Below are positions 33,127-44,139 of a DNA stretch of 64,000 nucleotides, in pieces. Made by a program: the position numbers and the translations under genes. Location: NCBI GenBank assembly GCA_015680685.1, contig MNCI01005255.1, positions 1,278,860 through 1,342,859 of the forward strand, read 5' to 3'. The notes beneath the pieces are model-generated. The model made no database searches and was not told where the DNA came from. It saw nothing but the letters and a program-made list of their open reading frames with translations. Positions within the stretch are counted from its first letter, which is position 1, and every line of letters begins with the position of its first letter. This stretch comes from Gnetum montanum. Taxonomy: Eukaryota; Streptophyta; Gnetopsida; Gnetales; Gnetaceae.

Positions 33127-35905
33127 TGTTGGCGACCGTTTGGGATGTGACCGCCAACAAGTGTCCTCGAACAGGATTTAGGTGCCTGCTAGTCTCTGGC
33201 AACACCAAGGCCCAGATACCTCCAAATAAACTCAGTAGTTAATGTGAGTATGTGTGTGTGCTGTTGTGGTATGTGGTTGTGTAAAATGTAACAATTGCGT
33301 TGTTTGTGAACTACAAATGATTTACTTTAAAGAGATTCAGCCAACTTTGCCAAGTACTGTGAGTTCTTGAAAATTTCCTATTTTGTTCAACTGCCTAGTC
33401 TACGTAGTCCTTATAATACCTACTTGTAACAAATAAAATTTTGCAAAAACATTTGAGCACAACTCCGCAATCTACTCCTAATTTTCCCCAGAGAAAGAGA
33501 TAGTTCCATAAGAAAACTAGAAATAGAGCAAGATTCGATGGAAATAAGCAGAAAAGAAAAGAAAGCAGATTTGTGTAGACCTCAAATATTTAAACAAGGT
33601 AAAATGACACGAGTAAACACTTCGCAATAAAGCTATCCCAAATTCAATATCTACGAATTGTTCAAACTTCCAAGGCTCAAACAAGCAATATCTTCAAGAC
33701 AATCCTATTATGCTACCAAAAATTGCTGCGTAAACTACCACGTACGAGACTCCATTTTGACTAGATAATAGATGTCAACGATTGCATTCAAACAGAACCT
33801 TTAAAAGACTTGACAATTTCTGATTGAAATACCACGAGAATTCACTTTAAAGATAAAAAGAAGCTATTCTGGTCCCATCAAAATACCAAAGATTTTCTGA
33901 ACCCTCTCGACTACTGAATTGTTCAACGGCGTGACTACAAACAGAGGCTCTCTTACAACAATCCCAATAGTAGTTCCCACACGTTGCACAATAACGAAAT
34001 TTACTACTAAAATGCTCTTAAGGCTTTTAAACACAAGTGCTTCTATGGCAAAATTTTAATAGAAATTTCTATCGGGCAACAAGAACAGTAAGAGCAATCT
34101 AAAAATCCCAAAATTACTTGCCAAGGATGATACTATCTAAACCACTAGCTAGACAATTTAAACAAAACAAAAAATAAAATACATAACTCACATGACCATG
34201 ACAAATAGGCTGAAATCTTTATTCTAGCAAGCCATCTTGCAAGTGATCGTTGACACTTTCTTCTTTACCAAATGCTCTTCTCCCAAGACTCAAAGTGTCT
34301 CCAAGTAAGAGCCCAAGTGCTAACTAGTAGCCTTCAAAATATGATGTATGAGAAGTGATGATATGAGACTCCAATGTCCAATCTCCCATCCCCCATCTCC
34401 TATCTCCCCTTTAGCCCTTTTATAGGGTTCAAAGGTAGTTAGGTAAGTTACATCTTCAAAAATATCTTACCTAACTTTTCTCCCAAGTAACTTGGCCAAC
34501 CAATTAGGAGGTTACTTGCTCAGCAAGTTAGGTAAGTTACAACAATTTTGGATAGTTATGACCATCAAATATAAAAATCTGCAACTGACAAGTGTTTACT
34601 TCATATATGATATTGGGTAAATATCCCAAGAATTTTGTCTTTGAATATAACTTCAATTTAGAGGTAGGTATCTAGCATTTATATCCAATGTTTATCTTGT
34701 TAAGTTGAGGCTTTAGAAACATAATCGTTCATTTTTACATGGAATATAATTGGTTATAAAACTAATTTTAAGGGATGGCAAATATACATTTTAAAAGTAA
34801 ATAATTTTCCAACGCCATTAATTGAGTTGCCCAATGGCTTCTCCTGTACGCAACCTATTCCCGCAGCTTGCGCTCCATTCTACCGAACTTGCTTCGTCCA
34901 CTATTTTGCAGCCACTGCTCTGCCTTGGATTGGCCCAAGGTCTTCTTTCCCAATTCATACGTGATTGCCACCACCGTTGGTTCATTGCTGACGTCGCTGA
35001 AGCCCTGCTGCTACTCTGCTGCCGCCATCTCCACATCTTTCGCATCCGCCATGGCTGTGCGTCGTCCACTGAACTCCCACAAAATCGATGGCAGTTGGAA
35101 CCGCTTCTATGCACAGCTCAGCAGTAGTTACTATTTCACCCATATTGGTAGTTAAATGGCTTGACATTGTAAACCCTCGGCGAAGATGTCCTACTCTAGT
35201 ACATGGGCAGCGTTCAAGTCCAGTGCATTTGTATTTTGTTTTTTTCGTTTTTGCTGATAATCGTCCAGAATCGCAGGCATAGGTGTAGGCATGGTAACCG
35301 CCTGCGTTTTAGCCCTGTTTCATTCATTTTACTATATCCTCTAGCCAAGAAATTAGGCTCATTGTGGAAACAGAAAAAGAAACCCTGCACGGCAAGTATT
35401 TGATAAAATTTTGAAGAGGAATATGAAGTTATTTCTGGCATTTTCTTGGCAAAATTTAGCGGCAAGCATCACTTTTTTTGTTGCTGTGTTGATACCACAT
35501 TTTTTTTTATGTTTGAGAGCACAAGATGTGCCCCTATCCCTGAAAACATTCAGTGCAGTATACTATACTGTTTCTTCTTACCACAGAATCTATTTTCTCT
35601 ATTCATTGGCTTTAATGCGGTTCTGTGAAAGCAGGACTGACACCATTCTTGAATAATGTTTGTCATTGATATATTTGTATGGCTAGGCCAGGTATATCTC
35701 GTTTCTGCCACCGCTACTAAACCATTCTGAGTTTGGTAGAATGTAATATGCTGAAATATTACATTCTTTGCCCAATGTAAGGTTTAAAATAAAATATGTG
35801 TTTCATCACCGTAAACTCATCCGAATTTTTACACCTATTTTATTTTTATTCTCTTTAAGTAGATTGAAACTCCTGCTCCATGTAGTGGCTGGAAATGTGC
35901 CAACA
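33127..35905. mobile_element. LTR-type insertion, probable solo LTR or non-autonomous element, with 5-bp target duplication
   Basis: This 2779-bp segment interrupts the RNase H-integrase linker of element B. It begins TGTTGGC and ends GCCAACA, a perfect 7-bp terminal inverted repeat of the TG...CA type. It is flanked by ACTAC on both sides (33122-33126 and 35906-35910). These are the marks of integrase-mediated LTR retroelement insertion. No gag or pol was recognised and the two ends are not direct repeats of each other, so a solo LTR or a non-autonomous element fits best. The region 34820-35170 is clearly GC-richer. It has overlapping open frames on both strands without known motifs, which might be a captured fragment of a host gene. 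Confidence 0.75.
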
Positions 35906-35910
35906 ACTAC

Positions 35911-36950
35911 GTCCTTCTGAGAATTCGTTAGATATTGAGGTGGTTCACCATGTAGAAGGTACTCTTTGATGTCATCATACCATTCTACAGTGTGTGTCGT
36001 GCTAACGGATGCTCTGGGAAGTTCATCGGGAGCATCAGTTATGGCCTTGTCGCAACTCGTGATGGCACTAGGCAATGCATGAAACATGTCCGGTGAGATG
36101 TTTATAGCTAACGTGGCTAATGCGTCTGCAATGGTATTATCATTTCGAGAAACATGTTGTAGTTCTATATTTATAAACTGTTTCAACAAGTGTTTCGTCA
36201 GGTCATAGTAGGGTTGTAGATGAGATGCTTTGCATGCGTAAACATCTTTGACTTGGTTTATGATTAACTGTGAGTCACCTCTAACTACGAGACGTGGGAT
36301 GTTTGAAGCTTATGCTACCATGAGGCCCCTAAGGAGACCTTCATACTTTGCTACGTTATTAGTACAAGGAAAGTTAAATCAGTATGCAAAAGGTTGGATC
36401 TCCCCGGAGGGATATGTGATAACAATGGCAGCACTTCCCCCTCAGGAGGTGAATGCTCCATCAAAATTTAATATCGCATCATATTTATCGGGCACTATGT
36501 CAATTGTGCTTACGCTTTCATTTGGAAACTCTAGATTAATCATTGCTTGATCTTGTGTTGGTGATGCAGTCATCTAATTGACTATAGCTTGACCTTTGAT
36601 GGATGATTGGGTTATGTAACGTAGGTAAAATTCAACAATCATTGCTTTCCATCGGGCTATCTTATTTGATTTATATATGTTGTTTGTGATAGCTCTGAGC
36701 ACATTGTCCTTACAGATCATGTTGACTTGGTTTCAAAAGAGATAATGTCGCCACTTCTTTAAAGAAAAGATAAGGGTAAGGCATGATCTTTCCACGTCAT
36801 TGTAACATTGTTCATGGGCTACTAATACATGGCTCAAGTAGTAAACAGGAACCTCAGTCCCATCATCCTGTTTCTGGCAAAGTATAGACACCATTGATGA
36901 ATCTGACATGGCAAGGTAGATATAAAATAGTTTATTGCTTTGAGGTAAAG
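35911..36950 (-). pseudogene. RNase H pair and linker of element B
   Basis: On minus, 36950-36600 carries the first RNase H (FYIYLAM near 36915, then YYLSHVLVAHE and a KKWRHYLF-like segment). Next comes the second, archaeal-type RNase H, with ISPDMF and HVSRNDNTIADALATLA at 36189-36100. The linker EWYDDIKEYLLHGEPPQYL at 35990-35930 leads into the integrase until the insertion at 35910. The HVSRNDNTIADALA segment contains the final catalytic Asp of RNase H. Stops are present. The RT that should precede it is missing. Confidence 0.75.
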
Positions 36951-36956
36951 TGGGGT

Positions 36957-37453
36957 AGATGTCCTAGAGGGCTGAATTGTTGTCAACTATGTTTTGGTGT
37001 CTAATTAGTCTCCACATGGCCTACTACGCTGTGCAGCATAGCGTAGTGTAGTAGGTGCTGTCGCTAGAAAACTTGCTGAACTATTTAGTCCATCCTGAAC
37101 ACTTCTGGAAACTCCTAGCATGGTCCCTAGGTAGACTATCAAATGGGTCATGCGTCAAGTTGGGTAAGCTAGAGGGTGTAGTAAGCCTATCAGCCCGAGA
37201 GATAGAAAATTTTCCAGACTTTACGGTCTACACCTAGTGCCTCTTTCATGCAGACTTGCCTCATGGATGGGCGCTACATTAACTATGCTACAGAGAGTAG
37301 TAGGCAAGCTCAGAAGTAGCTTCGTAGGCATTAGGAATTCTAGGGTGCCATGTTGTTTGCATGTTCTAGCATGACATTACACTTGTAAAGATCCTTGCCC
37401 AAATTTTGGGACTATGCTGAGTCATGAGAGTCCCAAAATTGATGGTGTTTTAA
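36957..37453 (-). repeat. Truncated 3' LTR of element C
   Basis: The right end reads, on minus, TTAAAACACCATCAATTTTG, homologous to the LTR start of element D (TGGAAACACCATGAAAATTT). The left part matches 63893-64000 (for example CAGAGGGCTGAAT-type text and CAGTCTCCACATGGCCT). It stops abruptly at about 36957 against element B's RNase H, so roughly 2 kb of LTR are missing. Confidence 0.65.
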
Positions 37454-37471
37454 TGGCCCCTCTTTGTTGAC
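37454..37471 (-). promoter_or_regulatory. Polypurine tract of element C
   Basis: On minus, CAACAAAGAGGGGCCA ends exactly at the LTR start. Element D has CAATAAAGACGGGCCA and element B CAAAGAGGGGCC at the same place. The tract would prime plus-strand DNA synthesis. Confidence 0.75.
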
Positions 37472-38860
37472 ATCTAGAGGATCTGCCCAAGAGATGTCAA
37501 CAAAGAATACAAAACACCATGAAGAAGAAGACGCCAAAACCACTCTTTAGTGCCTACTCGGATGATGCTTTGCTATGTTTGAGAGTACTTGGAGGGTGAT
37601 GTAGGGTAGGGGGTAAAGAATGGATTTAAGGAAACAGGGTTAGGAAAGAGATGAATGTAAAATTCTACACCATGAATACTATTGCAATAGTGTGATCCCT
37701 CATTGGAATGCTTATGAGGAAATCAGCATGCATGGGTGTCTTTGCCACATGGATGGTCGATTTATAGCTAAAATGATTACAAAGTAGCTTTTGTACCATT
37801 TGTTTTAGGCATTTGTCTCTTTTTTCTTTGCACACCCATGTTCACTTGGAGACAACCTTGTCATTGCTGTAGGATAGGTGTTTCCTCCTCGAGATGAGTT
37901 ATGTTACATCCATGTGGGGCTTTGACCTACCTATAGAAGCCCCCCATGGGACGAGTTACATTACGTCCATCATGGGCTTGGAAATTGGGCATGTGAATGG
38001 GCTTTATGTGCATTAGGAAAGCTCATGAAGAAGATATGGGAAATTGTGAGTATAGGCAATGGAGATTAAGTTGGCCAAAGGGAGAATAGGATATGCACTC
38101 TCAAGTAGCTAGGCTAATCAAAGTAGGTACTTCGAAATAATGTAGTGCCTTACTCTCATGGTGAAGCGCATCCCTAGATGATGCCATCTTGGCTTTTATC
38201 CTGGAAATACAATGGAGAGAAAACCAGAAAAAAGAAACCATTGAATGAAATGAGGGCAAAGTCCTACTTTCTCAGGACACGGCCAAGGTGGCAAATATTA
38301 TGTCTGATGTGTGCAATGTCCAAAGCAGGAAGGCTAGAACAGGTTCTAGTAGCGGCAGGCCAAAGAGTTTCCATGGCCCCATCGACGATGGGCACTAAAG
38401 AGGCTAGGAGTGATGATGATGTAGGTGCTCAAGAATCCCCACCAAATGCATGCATCATGAAACCCAAATACAATGTGAGAAACTTGATAGTTGAATGCTT
38501 TTTTGAACTCTGGTGATGGAGAGGGCTAGAGGATGACAACATTGTGGCTGGGCCACAATAGTGCTAGGACTCCAGCAGCAAGTACTGATAGTGGGAGCTA
38601 TGACCAAAATGATTGGATGTGGTAGTAGTAGCTCCAAAAGGTTAGTATGATGTCAAAGGACATCTTCAGAATATTAACAAGATGCTAAGGACGATGGCGC
38701 TACATGTGTCCTAGAAGGTTTTTTCTTGGCAATGTGAGCATCATTCTGGAACTGAAACATCTTACCCCATGTTGTTTAGGAAGCTCGAAAGTGTTCACGC
38801 TCACTTGTTCATAGTGTCACATCTGTAGGCTAGAAGAAGTTACACTGTGAACCCAGTTTA
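37472..38860 (-). other. 3' untranslated region of element C
   Basis: This is a non-coding stretch between the motif array and the LTR. A purine-rich tract on minus (complement of CTCTTTTTTCTTTG, about 37817-37831) lies about 360 bases from the LTR, as in element D. The open frame 38178-38516 on plus has no motif and runs against the element; I do not call it a gene. Confidence 0.45.
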
Positions 38861-39215
38861 ATGTCTTCATAGACCATCAGATGTGCTGGTTTAAGGTCCC
38901 AGCAAACCGATGTGCAAGTTTAAGGTCCTAGCAGATCGATGTGCTAGTTTAAGGTCCCAGCAGACCATTGTGCTAGTTTAACATCATAGCAGATGGTGAA
39001 TGGTCAGTTTAAGGTTGTAGTGGACCATGCTATGGGTGCTAGTTTTATGTCATGGCCCAAAGATGTGTTGTGCTAGTGTAATGTCATGGTAGGCATTTTA
39101 TGCTAATTTTACATCATAGCAGACGAGTTATACCAGTTTATAGTCATCGAAGACTATGGTGTGCTAGTTTTATGTTATAGTGAACGTGCTGCTTACCTTG
39201 TTTCACATTTGGTGT
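38861..39215. repeat. Post-integrase motif array of element C
   Basis: Ten or more copies of a motif like GTGCTAGTTTAAGGTCCCAG follow one another every 30-45 bases (near 38855, 38890, 38915, 38947, 38980, 39005, 39043, 39075, 39105, 39130 and 39165). This is the longest and most regular of the post-integrase arrays. Confidence 0.8.
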
Positions 39216-39233
39216 AATCCTTCGTGTTAAACG

Positions 39234-40480
39234 TAGTATAGCTTTAGGTACAAGTGGTTGATGGGATTTGAGAAGTCGTTGTTGTCTATGTTAGCCAGTT
39301 TGAATGCCCCATTTTCATAGGCTTTCATGACTATGAAAGGGCCTTCCTAGTTGGCTGAGAACTTGTTCATGGGCTCATGAACTGTGTTGAGGACTAGATC
39401 CCCCTTTGTGATTGGTCATTGATGTAGATTGTAGTGATGTTTTCGTTGTTGTTTGTCCTGGTACCATTCAATGCAGCCAAATGTTTGGGTGTGATCCTCC
39501 TCTACAGAGTCAAGATCAATGATCCTTGACTCATTATTTTGAGCCTTTTCCACAATGTTTGAGAGGATCATTAGAAGTGATGGAACCTACAATTCAAGAG
39601 GTAACACTGCTTCAGATCAATATACAAGACTGTATAGAGTCTTACCTGTAGCTGTTCTGCATGTTGTACACTAAGCCCACAACACGTAGAGGATTTTCTT
39701 ATGCCATCTCCTCTTGCTGCTGCTAAGCATATTTTTTAGAAGGTTGATAATGACCTTGTTGGTAGCTTCTGCTTGGCCATTTACCTAGGGGTAGTATGGT
39801 GATGAGAGAGTGTGTTTGATACTAAGACTCTCACAAAAGGCTTTGGTTTCTACGTTACTGAATTGTGGCCCATTGTCAGTAACAATAGTCATGGGAAGGC
39901 CAAACCGTATTACTATGTTATTCAAAATGAAATGGCAAACCTGTTGAGATGTGGTCTTTCTGAGGGAAATAGCTTCTACCCATTTTGTAAAGTATTCAAT
40001 TGTAGTAATAATGAAACTATGCCCTACAAAAGACTTAGGTGTAATGGGTCCTATGATGTCTAGTCCCCAACGTTGGAAAGGCCATGTGATCTGTGTGGTA
40101 TGTAATTTATTAGGTGATACATGTATGAATTTCCCATGGTGTTGACATACATCGCATGTCCTAACCTTGGCAACAAAATCACGTTCCATGCAAGGCCAGT
40201 AGTAACCTAAGCATCTAATTTTTGCTACCATAGCCATAGGGGCTATGTGTCCCCCACATAGTCCCTCATGGACTTCGTCAACAATCTTTTGTGCTTCTTC
40301 CCTACTAACACAAGCTAGCAATATTCCATCATAAGAGCATTTGGATAGAGTGTTGGCTCCTATAAGGACATATTGCTATGCTCACTTTCGTATTACATCC
40401 TTTTGAGTAGACGTTAAGCTGTGTGGGGGTTCGCCTGTTGGAGGTATGCTTTAATGTTGTCATACCATTCTTGAGTATGT
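39234..40480 (-). pseudogene. Integrase of element C (decayed)
   Basis: A 178-codon stretch (40321-39785) holds the zinc-binding part (HEGLCGGHIAP, CDVCQHHG) and the core up to SSPYYP. It includes LDIIGP and IVTDNGPQFS with both Asp residues. The catalytic Glu (QAEATNK) lies just beyond a TAG at 39786. The C-terminal part continues to about 39234 (GDLVL, a W-to-stop change before EGPF, and HLYLK). The linker to the RNase H runs at 40480-40330. Confidence 0.8.
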
Positions 40481-40499
40481 GTTGTACTTATAGATGCAA

Positions 40500-41050
40500 T
40501 GTGTGCTACTCAAGTGATAGGATTGGTGCATTCTATTATCGAAGCGGGCAATGTAGCAAACATGTGTGATGGCACATTTAAGGCTAACGTGGCTAGTGCA
40601 TCAGCTATAGTGTTTTCGTTACAGGGCACATGTTGGATGTCTAAAGTTGAAAACTGTTTTAATAGACTTTTGCCTAAATCACAAGAAGCTTGCAAGTGTG
40701 GAGCCTTGCAAGCATAAACTTCAGTGATCTAGTTGATAACTAGTTGCCAGTCAGCTTGAATTGCTAAGTGTTGGATCCTCAACTCTTGAGCTACTAGAAG
40801 GCCCCTAAGGAGTCCTTCATACTTGGCTACGTTGTTTGTGAACAGGAATTTAAAATGATATCCAGAGGGGTGAATTTCCATAGAGGGAAATGTAAGAATA
40901 GCGGTGGCACTACCAACTTGTGTAGTTGAAGCACTGTCAAAATGTTGATTGGCCTCAAAATCTAATGGTACAGGACTTATGCTATTGACATGCTCATCTA
41001 GGAACTTGGGTTCTATTATTGCTTGGTCATCAATGAGTGAAGTCATAAGC
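40500..41050 (-). pseudogene. Second (archaeal-type) RNase H of element C
   Basis: The minus strand at 41046-40729 gives FDSASTTQVGSATAIL (first strand with Asp), HFKFLFTNNVAKYEGLLRGL (catalytic Glu helix) and IQADWQLVIN. The piece at 40695-40510 gives HVPCNENTIADALATLA. The Asp of the GDSQ-type strand is kept as AD. Overall one or two stops; a fairly complete domain. It marks the element as Tat-type. Confidence 0.75.
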
Positions 41051-42720
41051 TATGTGGCTATTTCTTGACCCTTCTTGGATGATTGTGTCACATAATGTAG
41101 ATTGAACTCCATAATTATGGCTTTCCATCAAGCTATTCTATTGCTCTCGTATAAGTTGGTTGCAATATCCTGAAGTATGTTGCTTTTGCATATAATGTTG
41201 ACTTTACTGCAAAACAAGTAATGTCTCCACTTTTTAAGTGCAAACACTAGGGAAAGAAAATTTTTCTCTACCTCATTATAATTTTCTTTGTGAACTATTA
41301 ATGCATGGTTTAAGTAGTAGACTGGGATTTCAAACCTGTCATCTCTCCTTTGACATAGCAATGCAGCAATAGATATTTTTGAGGTGGCAAGATAGATGTA
41401 GAAAGGCCTATCCCTCTATGGAGGGTAAATAGTGGGAAGGTGCAAAAGTTCTTTCTTTAGGTTATCAAAGGCTTTTTGATATTGATCTATCCACTCGAAG
41501 TTGACTCCTTTCTTAATTAGGTGTTGCATCAGGTGTAGTTTTTCCATCAACCTTGTGATAAACCTTCTTATAAACTACAGTCTACCTTGCAAATCGTGCA
41601 ACTCTTTATGATTTGTAGGTGGTTCTAAGTTGAAAATGACCCTAACTTTATCGAGGTCCACTCATATCCCCATTTCTGACACTACAAAGCCGATCCTATG
41701 CCCAGTTTTAACTCAAAAAATACATTTTTAGGGGTTGAGGCATAGGTCATGTCTATGACAACGTTGAAGGACTACATTTAGATTGTTGGGATGATCAGTA
41801 GCTTCCTTAGACTTAACTACTATGTCGTCGATGTAGTTGTTTAATCTTTCCAAGAGGTAATCACTAAAGATGTATGTTATTGCTTGTTGATACATTTCTC
41901 TAGAATTTTTTACCCCAAAGGACATCATTGTGTAACAAAAAGTTCCCCAAGGGGTCATAAAGGTAGTTGTCAATTGATGCTTTGGGTTTATATGAATCTG
42001 GTTATAGCCTAAGAATCCATCCATGAAGGTTAGTAAGGCATGACCAGCCATAGTATCGATAAGTTGATCAATACTAGGAAATGGGAAGTCATCCTTAATT
42101 GTCACCCTATTTAAATCCCAGAAGTCTATAAAAATTCATATACTCTTAGTCTTCTTAGGTATGACTACAATTTTTGAGATCCAATCCGTGTAATCAACTA
42201 CCCAAATGAAACTAGCTTGATAGAGTGTGGTAATTTCATCACGTACAACTAAGGCAATCTCTAGTTTGAGTTTGCAAGCTTTTTGTTTAACTGCCTTGAC
42301 ATGTGGATCTAGGATAATATTATGTTGTATGGGTCATGAGTCAGGCCCAGCATGTCTTCATATGACCATGCAAACACTTTAACATTTTCATTAAGGACTT
42401 TTGAAATGTTTTGTTACACCTGTGGCTATAGTAGGGAACTGACTTTTAATGTTTTCACCTCACCTTTAGATGTAGTCATAGGGATTTCAATAAGGGGGTC
42501 CTCAGTTACATTTCCATCCTCTAGGTCTAAGGCCTGGACTAGATGTTTGGGGTAGTCTAGAGATGTTTGCAATGATGCTATGTTGGTATCATGAGTGGAT
42601 GGTTTCAAATCTACTGATTCTAAGCTTAAGTGTCTCATAAGCTTGCCATGAGGTCCTATTAGGACAAGGGACAAGTGGAGATTGCTCTGCATAAGAATTT
42701 TTGAAGCACCCCTACAAAAC
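41051..42720 (-). pseudogene. Reverse transcriptase and first RNase H of element C
   Basis: RT homology begins near 42700, right after a minus-strand TTTTGTAG, and runs left. It includes the RT-leading segment (42731-42426), the best preserved core at 42105-41728 (DFPFPSIDQLIDTMAGHALL, DGFLGYNQIHIN, the NNYIDDIVVKS catalytic box near 41835) and LCLNP. The connection and first RNase H follow, with FYIYLAT near 41390 and 41361-41128 encoding YYLNHALIVHKENYNEVEK. The YIDD aspartates are intact. Stops outside the core are TAG where Gln or Trp is expected. Confidence 0.85.
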
Positions 42721-42799
42721 AAGTAAAACAAACAAACATTAAGTGGTACTTATTTAATAGAGTAACATGCAATGAAATGTATGCAAGGTAATTAGGTGA

Positions 42800-43010
42800 T
42801 GCAAGATAATTTCCAGTTTAAGGTCTTTGCAGATCGTGACCAAGGTAACATCATAAGTTAGAGTTGCTAGTTTAAGGTTGTAGCAAACTGTTAGTAGGTT
42901 AAAAATGTAAAGGAGATGTTAGGATTGTCAGTTTAAGGTTGTAGCAGACCACGACGATAGTTTAAGGCCATTCCAGGCCATTGCTAGTTTTAGGCCATTT
43001 TAGGCCATGT
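42800..43010. repeat. Motif array in the protease-RT spacer of element C
   Basis: Copies of AGTTTAAGGTCTTTGCAGA-type motifs occur near 42820, 42865, 42925, 42958 and 42980. In elements A and D the antisense gene lies between two such arrays; here there is a single short array and no gene. Confidence 0.7.
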
Positions 43011-43042
43011 GTAAGGTATTGATGCAAAGGGCAATGCAATTA

Positions 43043-43207
43043 GCAAACTTAATGTAAAATGTAAATTATGCAAACAACAAACTGAATGTAAAATGTAAAT
43101 TATGCAAACAACAAACTTAATGTAAAATTTAAATCATGCAAACAACAAATTTAATGTAAAATGTAAATCATGCAAATAGAAAACTTAATGTAAAATGTAA
43201 ATTATGC
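43043..43207. repeat. Short tandem repeat, unit about 34 bp, ~4.8 copies
   Basis: The unit, made of AACTTAATGTAAAATG followed by TAAATTATGCAAACAACA, is repeated with few differences. It directly follows the motif array. Function is unknown; it is most likely a slippage product. Confidence 0.85.
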
Positions 43208-43289
43208 CAACGGGGGTATAAAAATTTATTGAATTGATGTGGAGACAAGTCTTAATAATGCAATTGTTTCCTAACCTAATGTGGGTTAG

Positions 43290-44130
43290 GCAAGGTATAC
43301 AACTAGGATGTCTTACAGTGGTATTCATCTATGTTATCATCTACCGTTTGGAAGGGAAACTTGGCCCATGTTGTTTCTTCGCTTGAGTTGATGATTTTGG
43401 TCTATTCATTTGTCAAACATGTCATTTTAGTTTGAATGGGTGCTTCATTTTCAGAGATTTATATCTCTAAACCTTGCTCCACGTCTACGTTGTTTATAGC
43501 CTGGGGAGTTACTTCATCATTATAAATCACTACTTCCCCACCCACGTAGGGTAAGTGGATTTCTTGATGTATAAGTGAGGAGATAGCCCTTAATTGGGTT
43601 AAGCATGAACTTCCTAGGATTAGGTTAAATCTTGGCATCTCCTCCACCATGATAAATACCACACTTATGGGGGACTGGTCCCCTACCAGGAAGTTGATGT
43701 GCACAGTCCCCTTGACCACCACACATGCCTCATTGAAGGAACTAAGGCATGAAGTTTCTGTGGGATTGATTTGATCCATCAAGCCTAACTTGTCAATGAT
43801 AGGAAATGGGATTACATTGGTGGTAGCCCCATCATCAACATGTACCCTGTGAATCTTGTATTGGCCAACCTAAATAGTCATGAACATAGGAGTGGTTGTC
43901 ACTTGATCCTTTTCAGGGTTATCCTTGATAGCTTTGTCATGGAATGTTAGCTGGGTTAGTCGTGGTTCTTTAGCCATAGGGGGAAGCATGATAGCATGAA
44001 TGGATTTCTCTTCAGCTAACAAATTTTTGCTAACAGGAATAGATGTTAACATATGAACCATCGCCTCACGATGCATTGTGGAGGTTATTATTAGGTCATA
44101 TAAGATTAATGTTATATTTTTCTATTTTAG
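43290..44130 (-). pseudogene. Protease region of element C
   Basis: On minus, 44076-43870 carries the pre-protease segment (HREAMVHMLTSIPVS). Next comes VHVDDGATTNVIPFPIIDKL near 43845-43790, with the aspartic protease active site as DDG. 43782-43459 carries ARFNLILG-type text (RFNLILGSSCLTQL) and a C-terminal HQEIHLPY. The DDG signature is shared with element D and may be the normal form in this family rather than decay. One TAG separates the parts. Confidence 0.8.
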
Positions 44131-44139
44131 GACCTATTT

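Larger units (their letters stand above)
28167..36956 (-). mobile_element. Element B: truncated Tat-type Ty3/gypsy retrotransposon
   Basis: On minus, from right to left: first RNase H, second RNase H, (foreign insertion 33127-35905), integrase, motif array, 3' untranslated region with purine tract, and 3' LTR (28167-30649). RT, protease, gag and 5' LTR are absent. The right edge at about 36956 fuses directly to LTR sequence of element C, which suggests a deletion or unequal recombination between two neighbouring elements. Confidence 0.7.

Noticed and set aside
34818-35167. Several overlapping open frames on both strands in the GC-rich part of the insertion
   Set aside because: Frames on both strands are a consequence of base composition; none has a recognisable motif. 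The region is kept only as a possible captured fragment.
38178-38516. 112-codon plus-strand frame in the 3' region of element C as another antisense gene
   Set aside because: It has no similarity by eye to the antisense gene of A or D and no splice-like structure; likely chance.
43043-43207. CRISPR-like look of the 34-bp direct repeats, and of the motif arrays
   Set aside because: There are no spacers of uniform length, no cas genes, and the context is a plant retrotransposon; these are tandem or dispersed repeats.
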